DNA from: Gemmataceae bacterium
GTDB lineage: Bacteria; Planctomycetota; Planctomycetia; Gemmatales; Gemmataceae
Direction: 5' to 3'
Assembly (NCBI GenBank): GCA_009697105.1
Contig: SIAQ01000004.1
Span: 39,349-103,348, forward strand
DNA length: 64,000 bases
Shown: positions 17,907-25,842 of the stretch, piece by piece
Layout of the letters: each line of letters starts with the position of its first letter
How positions within the stretch are numbered: the first letter of the stretch is position 1
Notes under the pieces: model-generated
The model's input: the letters and a program-made list of their open reading frames with translations, nothing else
What the model was told of the DNA's origin: nothing
Databases searched by the model: none
Translations under genes and position numbers: made by a program

Positions 17907-18743
17907 ATGCTTCACTCTATCCTATCGCTCGCCATGGTCGCCGTCGGGCAAGGCCCAGCCGATTGGAATGAGCCGTTCCCTGCACACAAAGTCGTCGGCA
18001 ATGTCTACTACGTCGGCTCCAAGGATTTGGCGACCTATCTGATCACCACTCCCGAGGGGCATATTCTCATCAACAGCAGCTTTGACCGCACGGTTCCCTT
18101 GATTCAAAAATCGGTCGAGTCGCTCGGCTTCAAGATGACCGATGTCAAGATTCTGCTCGCGAGTCATGCCCATTCGGACCACGTTGCGGGACACGCGCTT
18201 CTGCAACAAGTGACCGGCGCCAAGGTTTTTGTCATGCGCGGCGACGACCAGGTCATCGCTTCGGGCGGCAAGGGCCAATACTTCTACCCGAAGGACCGCT
18301 GGTCTCCGTGCAAGGTAGACCGCGTGCTCGAGGATAAGGACGAAGTCAAACTCGGCGGCGTCACGCTAGTCGCTCGTCGGACGCCCGGCCATACGCGCGG
18401 CTGCACCACATGGGCCTGGAGCGTCGCGGACGGCGGCAAGAAATACGACGTCGTAGTCATCGGCAGCCCGAACGTCAATCCGGGGTATCAGCTCGTCAAC
18501 AACAAGGAATATCCCGAAATCGCCGACGACTTTGCCAAGACCTTCGCGATTCTCAAGAGCTTGCCCTGCGATGTGTTTCTCGGCGCGCATGGCGGTTATT
18601 ACGGCATGGTCGAACGGCACGCCCTTCTCAAGAACGGCAAGGCAAACCCCTTCGTAAATCCCGAAGGCTACCGAGAGTACGTCGCGCTCAAAGAGCGTGC
18701 CTTCCGCAAAAACCTGGCCATGCAGCAGGATAAAGCGAAATAG
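17907..18743 (+). CDS. Metallo-beta-lactamase, subclass B3-like
   Basis: A 278-residue protein with a short hydrophobic N-terminus that may be a secretion signal. The zinc-site motif HAHSDH is at 87-92; further ligands are H162 in TPGHTRGCTTW and H228 in LGAHGGYYGM. The NSSFDRTVPLI element and the GHT-GCTTW motif match subclass B3 and related hydrolases. GGAG lies about 10 bases before ATG 17907. Activity on beta-lactams is possible but unproven, since many environmental homologues act on other substrates. Confidence 0.85.
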   Translation: MLHSILSLAMVAVGQGPADWNEPFPAHKVVGNVYYVGSKDLATYLITTPEGHILINSSFDRTVPLIQKSVESLGFKMTDVKILLASHAHSDHVAGHALLQQVTGAKVFVMRGDDQVIASGGKGQYFYPKDRWSPCKVDRVLEDKDEVKLGGVTLVARRTPGHTRGCTTWAWSVADGGKKYDVVVIGSPNVNPGYQLVNNKEYPEIADDFAKTFAILKSLPCDVFLGAHGGYYGMVERHALLKNGKANPFVNPEGYREYVALKERAFRKNLAMQQDKAK

Positions 18744-18866
18744 GGAAAAGCCGAGCGATGCACGCCTCCCGCCGTCTCGGCAATCAGCGATCGGCCACGC
18801 AAAGACATCGCCACCCAGGAGGTCGCCGATCGATCGGTGTTGGCGTTTTCCGAGCGACGCACGGTT

Positions 18867-19310
18867 TCATCCACCCGATTCTTTCGCATTCGCCGCAGCA
18901 TCCAGGTACGCCTGCAGCAACATCTGGGCGGCCACACGGTCGCGCCGTGCCTGGCGCTTCTTCTTGGTCAAACCCGCGTCTAACAGGGCCGACTCGGCGG
19001 CGGCCGTCGTGAAACGTTCATCGTAGTATTCGCAGGGCACGCCGGTCGTCTCCGCCAGCCAGGCGCCGAAGGTGCGGACGATCTTGGCCTGCTCGCCTTC
19101 GTAGCCGTTCTCGCGCGTCGGCAACCCGATGACGATAGACGCGATCTCCTCATCGGCGACGACCTTTTTGAAAAACACGGCGTCCTGTTTCGCATCGCGC
19201 CGCTCGTAGGTGGCCAAAGGCGAAGCGATACGCCGATCCGGGTCGCTGATCGCCAAGCCAACACGAACGCTGCCGGGATCGATGCCAAGGATGCGTGTGA
19301 AAGAAGTCAT
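18867..19310 (-). CDS. ruvX: Putative pre-16S rRNA nuclease / Holliday junction resolvase-like RuvX (YqgF)
   Basis: A 147-residue RNase H-like protein. It has the first catalytic Asp in RILGIDPGSVRVGLA (D11), the strand IASIVIGLPTRENG, and YYDERFTTAAAE with the later acidic residue near the C-terminus (RRDRVAAQMLLQAYLD). YqgF/RuvX functions in 16S rRNA 5' end maturation in Escherichia coli and has also been proposed as a resolvase. Length and motifs are normal for the family. ATG 19310 is preferred; the in-frame extension upstream lacks family similarity. Confidence 0.9.
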   Translation of the reverse strand: MTSFTRILGIDPGSVRVGLAISDPDRRIASPLATYERRDAKQDAVFFKKVVADEEIASIVIGLPTRENGYEGEQAKIVRTFGAWLAETTGVPCEYYDERFTTAAAESALLDAGLTKKKRQARRDRVAAQMLLQAYLDAAANAKESGG

Positions 19311-19360
19311 GGCGATCACCCAGGGAGGACAACACGAAACACAATGGCGGATGGGAATCC

Positions 19361-19428
19361 AAGCCCACGGACAATACACACGAAACCCTTGGGATCCCAG
19401 GGGTTCGGGGTACCTCGTCCGTGGGCTT
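19361..19428. repeat. Nested inverted repeat, CCCTTGGGATC family
   Basis: Outer arms AAGCCCACGGA (19361-19371) and TCCGTGGGCTT (19418-19428) enclose an inner palindrome-like AACCCTTGGGATCCCAGGGG. Related words occur at 38.5 and 63.8 kb. Confidence 0.7.
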
Positions 19429-19429
19429 A

Positions 19430-20515
19430 CTATAGATACTCATCCAACCCGCGTTGATTGAGGCGGTCGACAATTTTCTTGATATCGCCTTCGCGATCGC
19501 GATGCGCTACTAATATGGCGTCGCCGTCTTGAATGATGATGAGGTCGGTAACGCCAAGGGTCGCAATGAGGCGATTGCCGTCGCCTTCTTCGAAAATAAT
19601 GCAGTTGTGCGTGTCGATGCCGAGGTGGTTGGCGAGCACGGTGTTATGGGCGGCGTCCTGCGGCTGGCGACGTTCGAGGGCCAGCCAACTGCCGACGTCG
19701 TCCCATTGAAACGGGGCCTGGACCATCAGCACCTCCGGCGCCTTCTCCATGACGGCGTAGTCGATGCTGACCTTCGTCAAGGCTGCGTATTCCTTTGCCA
19801 ACACCTCATCGCGTGCCGATGTATCCCACGCCGTTACGATACGGGTGACGGCGGCGGCGAGGGCGGGCTGATTCGCTCGCAAGAGCGCAAGGATCGTCGC
19901 CGCACGCCAGGCAAAAATGCCGCTGTTCCAGTAATGTCGGCCCGACGCCAGGAGCTGCTCGGCGAGATCGATGTGCGGCTTCTCGCGAAATGAACCGACA
20001 CGGAACGTCGGCACGCCCTGGCGTTTCGCCAATTCCACGCCGCGCTCGATATACCCGTACCCCGTGGCGGCGAACGTTGGTTGAATGCCAAACGTGACCA
20101 AGGCATCGGGATGTTCGCTCACCATCAATTCGGCGACCTGGGCGGCCCGGCGAAATTCCTGGGCCGGTTCGATGACATGATCGGCAGGCATGACGAGCAT
20201 GACGGCGTCGGGATCGTCACGCAGGCACAAAGCGGCACCAAGCCCGACGCACGCCGCTGTATCACGCCCGCACGGTTCGCCGACGACACGATCGGCACGC
20301 AGCGATGGCAGTTGACGGGCAGTCTCGGCGACATAGTCGGCGCCAGTGATGACCCACGTCCGTTCGGGCGGCGTGAGCGCTTCGATGCGCTCGAGCGTTT
20401 GCTGGATCAGCGTCGCATCGCCGGCCAATTTCAGGAACTGCTTCGGCTTCGCTCGTCGGCTGCGAGGCCAAAACCGCGTCCCGCCGCCGCCGGCCATGAT
20501 GACTGCGTGCAACAT
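19430..20515 (-). CDS. manC: Mannose-1-phosphate guanylyltransferase
   Basis: A 361-residue nucleotidyltransferase. The N-terminus MLHAVIMAGGGGTRFWPRSR has the pyrophosphorylase G-rich loop, with KPKQFLKL following. Further motifs are VMPADHVI (metal-binding Asp), FREKPH and FQWDDVGSWLAL. It makes GDP-mannose from mannose-1-phosphate and GTP for glycan synthesis. The isomerase domain of bifunctional ManC is absent. The start at 20515 has GGAG 6 bases upstream and begins directly with the catalytic loop. Its stop lies at the edge of a hairpin separating it from ruvX. Confidence 0.92.
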   Translation of the reverse strand: MLHAVIMAGGGGTRFWPRSRRAKPKQFLKLAGDATLIQQTLERIEALTPPERTWVITGADYVAETARQLPSLRADRVVGEPCGRDTAACVGLGAALCLRDDPDAVMLVMPADHVIEPAQEFRRAAQVAELMVSEHPDALVTFGIQPTFAATGYGYIERGVELAKRQGVPTFRVGSFREKPHIDLAEQLLASGRHYWNSGIFAWRAATILALLRANQPALAAAVTRIVTAWDTSARDEVLAKEYAALTKVSIDYAVMEKAPEVLMVQAPFQWDDVGSWLALERRQPQDAAHNTVLANHLGIDTHNCIIFEEGDGNRLIATLGVTDLIIIQDGDAILVAHRDREGDIKKIVDRLNQRGLDEYL

Positions 20516-20587
20516 TGGAATCTCCAGCATATTCCTAGCCCGGGCGACATCCACGCCTAAAGCCAACACCATTTAATCGAAAATACA

Positions 20588-20712
20588 TTCAACCACAGAT
20601 AACACCGATGAGCACGGATAAATATCAGCACCCATGCGTCGTTTTTTGCTACAGGCTCGTTTCCAGCAATTGTATGATCCGTGTTGATTCGTGTTATTGG
20701 TGGTTTCATTGA
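20588..20712. repeat. Imperfect inverted repeat in divergent spacer
   Basis: The segment ending AGCACGGAT near 20618 pairs imperfectly with ATCCGTGTTGATTCGTGTTA near 20676-20696. The 417-base spacer between manC and the DUF1501 gene shows no convincing gene. Confidence 0.4.
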
Positions 20713-20932
20713 AGCTGATTGAAGCGTGCCGGGTTGGGATTATCGCATGGTCCGAGCCTGCGCGCCAGCGAAGGGCCAAGCGGCTTCCTTCGCTCGCATG
20801 CAGGCTCAGATCAGGACCATCGCGTCGAGATTGGCGGTTGACGCAGCCATCCGCTATTCCCTTCTTTGCATCCGTCTGGTTTAATAGTATGAACAGTGAC
20901 CTTCCACTCTCCCGACACTTGAGGAGTTTCAC

Positions 20933-22297
20933 GTGCCTTCCCAACATCGCATTGGCGTTAATCGCCGTGAGTTCTTGCAAGTCGGATACTCCGGGCTGCT
21001 CGGCGTCGGATTGTCGTCGCTCCTCACCAAACGGGCGCAAGCGAACGAGACACGCACGCCGAAATCGGTCATCATCGTTTTCCTCACCGGTGCACCGAGC
21101 CATCTCGATACGTTTGATCTGAAGCCCGATGCCCCCGCCGAGATTCGCGGCGAATTTCGGCCGACCGCCACGCGCGTGCCGGGGCTGCATGTCTGCGAAC
21201 ATCTGCCACGATTGGCGGCGCGTGCGGACAAATACGCTGTCGTGCGGTCGCTGTCGCATCGCGAGAACAACCACCTCGTGGCAACGCATCACGTACTCAC
21301 CGGCCATCAACAACCCGGCGCGTTCTTCGACAAGGTCGCCTCCCGCGATGATTGGCCGAGCTACGCCTCCACCGTCGATTACCTGCGGCCACGCTCTGAC
21401 GGTCTGCCGAGCGGCGTCAACCTGCCGACGTTCTTGATGGAAGGCCCGCTCGTTTGGCCAGGCCAACACGCCGGTTTCCTCGGCCCGCGGTATGATCCCT
21501 GGCAGATCACCCGCGATCCGAATCGGCCCGGCTTCGGTCTCGACAGCCTGCGTCCCGCCGAAGGCATCGACGCCAGCCGACTCGACAATCGCCGGGCCTT
21601 GCTCGCCGAGGTCGATGCCCAGCAACGCCAGCTCGCGCGCTCGGCGGAAGGCCGGCGCTTGAGCGATCAGCAACAGGCAGCGTTCTCGATCCTCGCCTCG
21701 GGCCGAGTCGCTCGCGCTTTCGCAATCGATCACGAACCGACGGCGGTGCGCGATCGCTATGGCCGACATGCGTTCGGGCAATCGCTGCTGATGGCGCGTC
21801 GGCTGGTGCAGGCGGGCGTGCCGGTGGTGCAGGCGAACATGGGCATCGTGCAGAATTGGGATTCCCACTCCGACAACTTCGGCCGGCTCAAGAACACGCT
21901 GCTGCCGCCGCTCGATCAAGGCGTCTCCGCGTTGCTCGACGACCTGGAGGCGACGGGCCTGCTGGATGACACACTGGTGATGATGCTCGGCGAGTTCGGC
22001 CGCACGCCCAGGATTTTCGCCGTCGGCGCCGGCGCGATCCCCGGCCGCGACCACTGGGCGCCCTGCTTCTTCGGCGTCTTCGCCGGCGCCGGCGTCCGCG
22101 GCGGCCAGCTGATCGGCCAATCCGACCGCATCGGCGCCTACCCGTCCACCAACTCCTACTCGCCCAACGACATCGGCGCGACCGTCTACCACACCCTCGG
22201 CGTCAACCCCGGAGTCGAGGTGCGCGACCGCCAAAACCGCCCCGTCAACCTCAACGGCGGCGAAGTGATCCAGGCGTTGTTCACCGGCCGGGCGTAA
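20933..22297 (+). CDS. DUF1501 family protein (Tat leader)
   Basis: A 454-residue intact DUF1501 protein starting with GTG at 20933, preceded by a strong GAGGAG site. Tat-type leader VNRREFLQVGYSGLLG, then FLTGAPSHLDTFDLKP, WPGQHAGFLGPRYDPW, NWDSHSDNF, GEFGRTPRIF and GRDHWAPCF in family order. The closing segment DRQNRPVNLNGGEVIQALF is repeated as a fragment about 0.9 kb downstream. Function is not established beyond the phosphatase/sulfatase-like fold and presumed export. Confidence 0.93.
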   Translation: MPSQHRIGVNRREFLQVGYSGLLGVGLSSLLTKRAQANETRTPKSVIIVFLTGAPSHLDTFDLKPDAPAEIRGEFRPTATRVPGLHVCEHLPRLAARADKYAVVRSLSHRENNHLVATHHVLTGHQQPGAFFDKVASRDDWPSYASTVDYLRPRSDGLPSGVNLPTFLMEGPLVWPGQHAGFLGPRYDPWQITRDPNRPGFGLDSLRPAEGIDASRLDNRRALLAEVDAQQRQLARSAEGRRLSDQQQAAFSILASGRVARAFAIDHEPTAVRDRYGRHAFGQSLLMARRLVQAGVPVVQANMGIVQNWDSHSDNFGRLKNTLLPPLDQGVSALLDDLEATGLLDDTLVMMLGEFGRTPRIFAVGAGAIPGRDHWAPCFFGVFAGAGVRGGQLIGQSDRIGAYPSTNSYSPNDIGATVYHTLGVNPGVEVRDRQNRPVNLNGGEVIQALFTGRA

Positions 22298-22312
22298 GAG
22301 GGGATATTTTTT

Positions 22313-22759
22313 ATGGTACAAAGAACGACCGATGCCCTGTCCGAACTGTATGAAACCGACGAAACGGCCTGGCTTGATGAGATGTCGGAACGAATCGGCA
22401 CAGGCCAACTTGGCGATCTCGATTACCCTCATCTCAAGGAACTTCTCGAGGACATAGCCCGCAGCGATCGACAGAAAGTGGAAAGTCGGCTGGCGATTCT
22501 CATCATGCATGTCCTCAAATGGATGCACCAGGCCGAGAAACGTACGCCAAGCTGGCGGCGCACGATTACCGAACAACGGCAACAGCTTGCAAGGTTGCTG
22601 AAAAGCGGATCGTTGCGAAAACACGCCGAAACCGTGCTGGCCGAGATCTACGCCGATGCGGTCGAACTGGCTGCAGATGAGACCGCGTTGCCGGAGGAGA
22701 CATTTCCAGTGCAATGCCCGTTCACGCTGGATGAGCTGTTATCGGCGGAGGTGTTGTAG
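22313..22759 (+). CDS. DUF29 family protein
   Basis: A 148-residue cytosolic helical protein. The N-terminal ELYETDETAWLDEMSERI, the central DLDYPHLKELLEDIARSDRQ and the following ESRLAILIMHVLKWMHQ are the DUF29 signature. DUF29 genes are frequent in accessory regions of cyanobacteria, proteobacteria and planctomycetes; no function is known. It lies 15 bases after the DUF1501 stop on the same strand. Confidence 0.85.
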   Translation: MVQRTTDALSELYETDETAWLDEMSERIGTGQLGDLDYPHLKELLEDIARSDRQKVESRLAILIMHVLKWMHQAEKRTPSWRRTITEQRQQLARLLKSGSLRKHAETVLAEIYADAVELAADETALPEETFPVQCPFTLDELLSAEVL

Positions 22760-22796
22760 GGATATCTCAATTAAACTGCCGATCTAGGTCCCGATT

Positions 22797-23054
22797 TCAG
22801 GTGGTCGGTGTCGAAGAGGAAATGTGGCATTCCTCGTCCTCCCGCAGCATTTGGTCAAGATCTTCACCGCGACGCCGAGCCAACTCCGCAATAAATTTTT
22901 GCTCAATCGGATCGTTCGGGTCGAGATGGCCTGAGAATTGAAGCAGCGGATTCACGCTGGAAACAGCGCCAGCTTCAAAAGGGTCGCCTTTGGGATTTGG
23001 CGACACGGGAATAACAACACCGTTCGTGACGCCGCGAGTGATAGTTGTGGCCAT
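22797..23054 (-). CDS. Small hypothetical protein
   Basis: An 85-residue product starting MATTITRGVTNGVVIPVSPN, with a very clear AGGAGG ribosome site upstream of ATG 23054. The C-terminal half is acidic and helical (EQKFIAELARRRGEDLDQM). No family recognised. The strong start site and its place between DUF29 and a DUF1501 remnant suggest a small accessory gene; an antitoxin-like role is only a guess. Confidence 0.55.
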   Translation of the reverse strand: MATTITRGVTNGVVIPVSPNPKGDPFEAGAVSSVNPLLQFSGHLDPNDPIEQKFIAELARRRGEDLDQMLREDEECHISSSTPTT

Positions 23055-23130
23055 GATGATGAACCTCCTGGGGTAATTTATTATAGCAATCAGACTTCGA
23101 TCACGGTAGAGCAGATTCCCAGCATCAAAG

Positions 23131-23201
23131 TCGGCGACCGCCAAAACCGCCCCGTCAACCTCAACCGCGGCGAGGTGATACGGGCGTTGTTTGGGGCGTG
23201 A
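23131..23201 (+). pseudogene. Duplicated 3' fragment of the DUF1501 gene
   Basis: About 70 bases reading VGDRQNRPVNLNRGEVIRALFGA then stop. It is nearly identical in DNA and protein to the last codons of the DUF1501 gene ending at 22297. The rest of the gene is absent. Confidence 0.8.
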
Positions 23202-23271
23202 GGCGTAGTGATATAGGTTTTTTTTCTTATATAGTCGCTCATTGCCACGCCGATTCACAAACAAACGAGAC

Positions 23272-23529
23272 ACGCCCGTTTACGGGCGTTTGCTCCCCGC
23301 GTTGCTTTACCCTCGTCGTTTACGACGGGGTGTCGATTGCACACCATGCCTCCGAAGCCCCGTTCGCGGGGCTTGCCACCAAACCGGCTTTAGCCACCGC
23401 GCCGCCCACGGCTAAAGCCCCCCGCGAGAAGGACCGTAAACGGCCCTTCGGCAATCTTCCAAACCGTCGTCACCCCGCCGTAAACGGCGGGGCTAATACA
23501 ATGCAAGGAAAACGCCCGTGAACGGGCGT
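23272..23529. repeat. Cluster of seven short palindromes
   Basis: Successive hairpins at 23272-23289, 23310-23330, 23356-23373, 23386-23419, about 23435-23450, 23473-23492 and 23512-23529. Five share the core CCGTTTACGG or CCGTAAACGG (for example CCCCGCCGTAAACGGCGGGG). Spacers differ in length and sequence, so this is not a CRISPR array. Confidence 0.8.
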
Positions 23530-23545
23530 CGCCGAGGGATGAGGC

Positions 23546-23631
23546 GGTAGGGAGCGTCCTGCGTCAGCGCTGACGCACCAGCTACTTGCGGGTTCATGGT
23601 GCGTTGGCGCTGGCGATTGACGCACGCTACC
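23546..23631. repeat. Inverted repeat, GCGTCAGCGCTGACGCACCA family
   Basis: Imperfect arms from GGTAG at 23546 to CTACC at 23631 around a 16-base centre. It is a relative of the perfect repeat at 28826-28915 and lies directly after the SAP-like gene stop. Confidence 0.65.
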
Positions 23632-23635
23632 GACT

Positions 23636-24277
23636 TCAATACGCAATCGCATCTCTTGCGATTTTCGTCGCAAAGACCTTTCGGCGAATCCCCTCAAGCA
23701 CCTGTTCTCGCGTGGTTGTCGTCAGAATAACGCCAAACGCTTCGGCGGCACTCACCAATTCATCCACGGCAAGTGGCTTGGTCAACGCCATCAGGTCGGC
23801 TTCGATAGCAGCATAGTCCGCATCCGCGGCATCCGCGCGGTTTCTCAACTCTTGGAGACGACGGACCATGTCGGGCGTTTTCGATGATTGAAACTTCGCT
23901 CGAATCGCATCTACAATGTCCGTTTTCTTTCCCTTGGGCGAGATTTCGAGGTGGGTGCATAGTTCTTTGAGCTTGGGGACGGTAAGTTTGCCAACGGCTT
24001 TTAGCTTGTCGGCGAGAATCGGTTTTCCGACGCTCTCAAGCAATTCGGCCGCAAGTTTTTTTGTGCCACCGTCGGACGAATTGGACCATGCGCCCGTAAG
24101 TTCGTAGTCCTTTGCGCGAGTTAAAAATGCGACGAATTCGTCCGTCGATCTGTCCCGGAAGTGATCGAATACATCACACGCTTTTTCCCATTCCGTTACG
24201 ACCTTCTGATTAGCGCCGGATTCCTTCAACGCTGGGACCAATGAACGAACTATCTGTGACAATGTGCTCACTTTCAT
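23636..24277 (-). CDS. SAP-like domain protein, partner of ParA-like ATPase
   Basis: A 213-residue, largely helical cytosolic protein. Residues about 95-128 (KLTVPKLKELCTHLEISPKGKKTDIVDAIRAKF) resemble a SAP helix-extended-helix, a DNA-binding module. The rest has no recognised family. Its start overlaps the stop of the ParA-like gene by four bases, so the two are almost certainly translated together. The DNA-binding-like module beside a ParA-type ATPase suggests it could serve as the adaptor or cargo factor normally supplied by ParB, which is absent. This is inference. Confidence 0.6.
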   Translation of the reverse strand: MKVSTLSQIVRSLVPALKESGANQKVVTEWEKACDVFDHFRDRSTDEFVAFLTRAKDYELTGAWSNSSDGGTKKLAAELLESVGKPILADKLKAVGKLTVPKLKELCTHLEISPKGKKTDIVDAIRAKFQSSKTPDMVRRLQELRNRADAADADYAAIEADLMALTKPLAVDELVSAAEAFGVILTTTTREQVLEGIRRKVFATKIARDAIAY

Positions 24278-25815
24278 TTCCTCATCCTCCCTAAAACTTC
24301 ATCCATGAGTTTCGTGAATGTCTGCCCGAACTCTGGCGACAATAATGCGACGAATCGATTCCTCTGTAGTGCTTCAAAAAAACTCACTTTGTCTTGCTTG
24401 ATCTTTGTCTCGAATACCGTTACCTTGCGCCCCCACGCCTCATCAATTCTCTTGTCTGCCATTTCTGCAATCATGTCTCGGTGAACCCTAATGAGTTGAC
24501 CATTGTGAAACTTTACGCTGTTCGCCAATACTCCAAGCACCTCGATATGTTCAAGGACTTTGGCTTCCTTGAGCTTACGCATTTTCCGAAGGAGATTCGG
24601 TGCCGAAAGTGCGGCGAGCGAGTCGAGTTCAATCGGCACGATTGCAAAATCGCTAGCGGCAAGCCCGTTGATACATGCGGCGCTCAGGCGAGGCGGGCAA
24701 TCTAACAGCACGATATCAAACTGGGAGTAAAAGGCACGCGAATGCAGGGCACGCCGAAGTAACGTGCGCACATCACCGCCGGCCCGATTGGTAAGCCATT
24801 GCGCTTGGAGGTACATCTCTGTATCTTCGAGGCTATCCGCCGGTTCCTTGGCATCCTTTATTTCCGTGTTGCCGATGATCTTACATCCTGGCGCATTTAG
24901 AACGGGTTCACAACATCGGAGTAGGTAGGCTGGATCGCCTGATGCCTTCAATAGAAAGTGTTGAAGCGAGCGTTTGTTGACGTGCAAGGCATCCTTATTG
25001 ACGTTGCAGTATTCCGTTAAGCTGCGTTGATAATCCAGGTCGATGAGGAGCACGCGTTTGCCATGTGCACCCAGGATCGCGCCCAGATTTGCCGTAATGG
25101 TCGTTTTGCCGACGCCGCCTTTGAGGTTCACGATGGAGATGATTGGCACGCCGCGTTCTGTCAAGGGAACGAATGCGGCGGCAGACGGAGTTAGCGGTTG
25201 CTCCCAGATTCGGCCCGAGGTACGGGTCTCGGCCAGGTTAACGATTTCATTCCTGAGTTTGGCGATTTCTCCCTCGGCCTCTTGATTCTTTGCGATAAAA
25301 CCGCTCAGTTCCCGCGTCTTTTGATCGAGGGTCTTTTCGGCGATCGATACGTTCTTCTCCAAATTCTCAATTTGTGGATTCAGACCTTCAATTCTGTTCT
25401 GAAAGTCAGAGACCATTTTTTGTTCGGCATCCAAATCCCCCCTGGCACGCGCCAACTCGCCTTTCAGAAATTCGCGTTCATCTTTTGTTTTTTCCAAGTC
25501 GGCAAGGGCGTGTTGGAGTTGCTCTGAGATTGCTCGCACAGCCTCGTCTGCATTCATTTGGAGTGCTTCGATCTCTTTATCTTTCTCTCCTAACGCTGCT
25601 TCCCGGTCAAGCAGAGTAATTCGCTGACATTCGACCGTCGTATTGAAATCTTTTACCTTTCGCTCGAAGGCAGCTTTTTCACCAGCAATTCGATTTATGT
25701 GAATTAATACGACAGCGCTACATCGTATCCTGTAGCTGAATTCGTGAGAATTCGGCCTTCCCTCGTTTGCCCAAGTCGTCCGAATTCTCACGAATTCGGC
25801 TACAATGCGGGCCAA
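24274..25815 (-). CDS. ParA-like ATPase with N-terminal coiled coil (5' end displaced by MITE)
   Basis: The current frame is 513 codons from a TTG inside the MITE; the first in-frame ATG is at 25557 (427 residues). A coiled coil occupies about residues 40-198. A ParA/Soj-type ATPase domain follows, with deviant Walker A KGGVGKTT (232-239), VLLIDLDYQRSLT, IVLLDCPPRLS and VPIELDSLAAL. No ParB gene is adjacent. The gene formerly continued upstream to an ATG at 26320 (see the detached part). ParA ATPases position cargo on nucleoid or membrane; here the cargo is unknown. The ATPase domain is intact, so a shortened protein may still be made. Confidence 0.75.
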   Translation of the reverse strand: MARIVAEFVRIRTTWANEGRPNSHEFSYRIRCSAVVLIHINRIAGEKAAFERKVKDFNTTVECQRITLLDREAALGEKDKEIEALQMNADEAVRAISEQLQHALADLEKTKDEREFLKGELARARGDLDAEQKMVSDFQNRIEGLNPQIENLEKNVSIAEKTLDQKTRELSGFIAKNQEAEGEIAKLRNEIVNLAETRTSGRIWEQPLTPSAAAFVPLTERGVPIISIVNLKGGVGKTTITANLGAILGAHGKRVLLIDLDYQRSLTEYCNVNKDALHVNKRSLQHFLLKASGDPAYLLRCCEPVLNAPGCKIIGNTEIKDAKEPADSLEDTEMYLQAQWLTNRAGGDVRTLLRRALHSRAFYSQFDIVLLDCPPRLSAACINGLAASDFAIVPIELDSLAALSAPNLLRKMRKLKEAKVLEHIEVLGVLANSVKFHNGQLIRVHRDMIAEMADKRIDEAWGRKVTVFETKIKQDKVSFFEALQRNRFVALLSPEFGQTFTKLMDEVLGRMRK

Positions 25816-25842
25816 ATTCTCGATCTAGCGCTGTCGTATTAA
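25704..25842. mobile_element. MITE-like element, copy 1
   Basis: 139 bp bounded by perfect 17-bp terminal inverted repeats TTAATACGACAGCGCTA. An inner 25-bp inverted repeat (25731-25755 and 25780-25804) shares its core with the repeat at 1228-1312. No coding capacity. The ends fit a TTAA, or central TA, target duplication: deleting the net 135 bp restores the ParA-like frame. Confidence 0.88.

Noticed and set aside
19430..20515. Bifunctional ManC with phosphomannose isomerase domain
   Set aside because: The protein ends at 361 residues, right after the nucleotidyltransferase fold; the isomerase domain is absent.
20573..22714. A 713-codon open frame on the minus strand opposite the DUF1501 gene
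   Set aside because: It lies exactly opposite a conserved DUF1501 gene and the DUF29 gene, its sequence is low in family-like pattern, and long antisense frames are expected in GC-rich genes.
23272..23529. Possible CRISPR array
   Set aside because: Palindromes differ in sequence and length, spacers are irregular and no cas genes are present.
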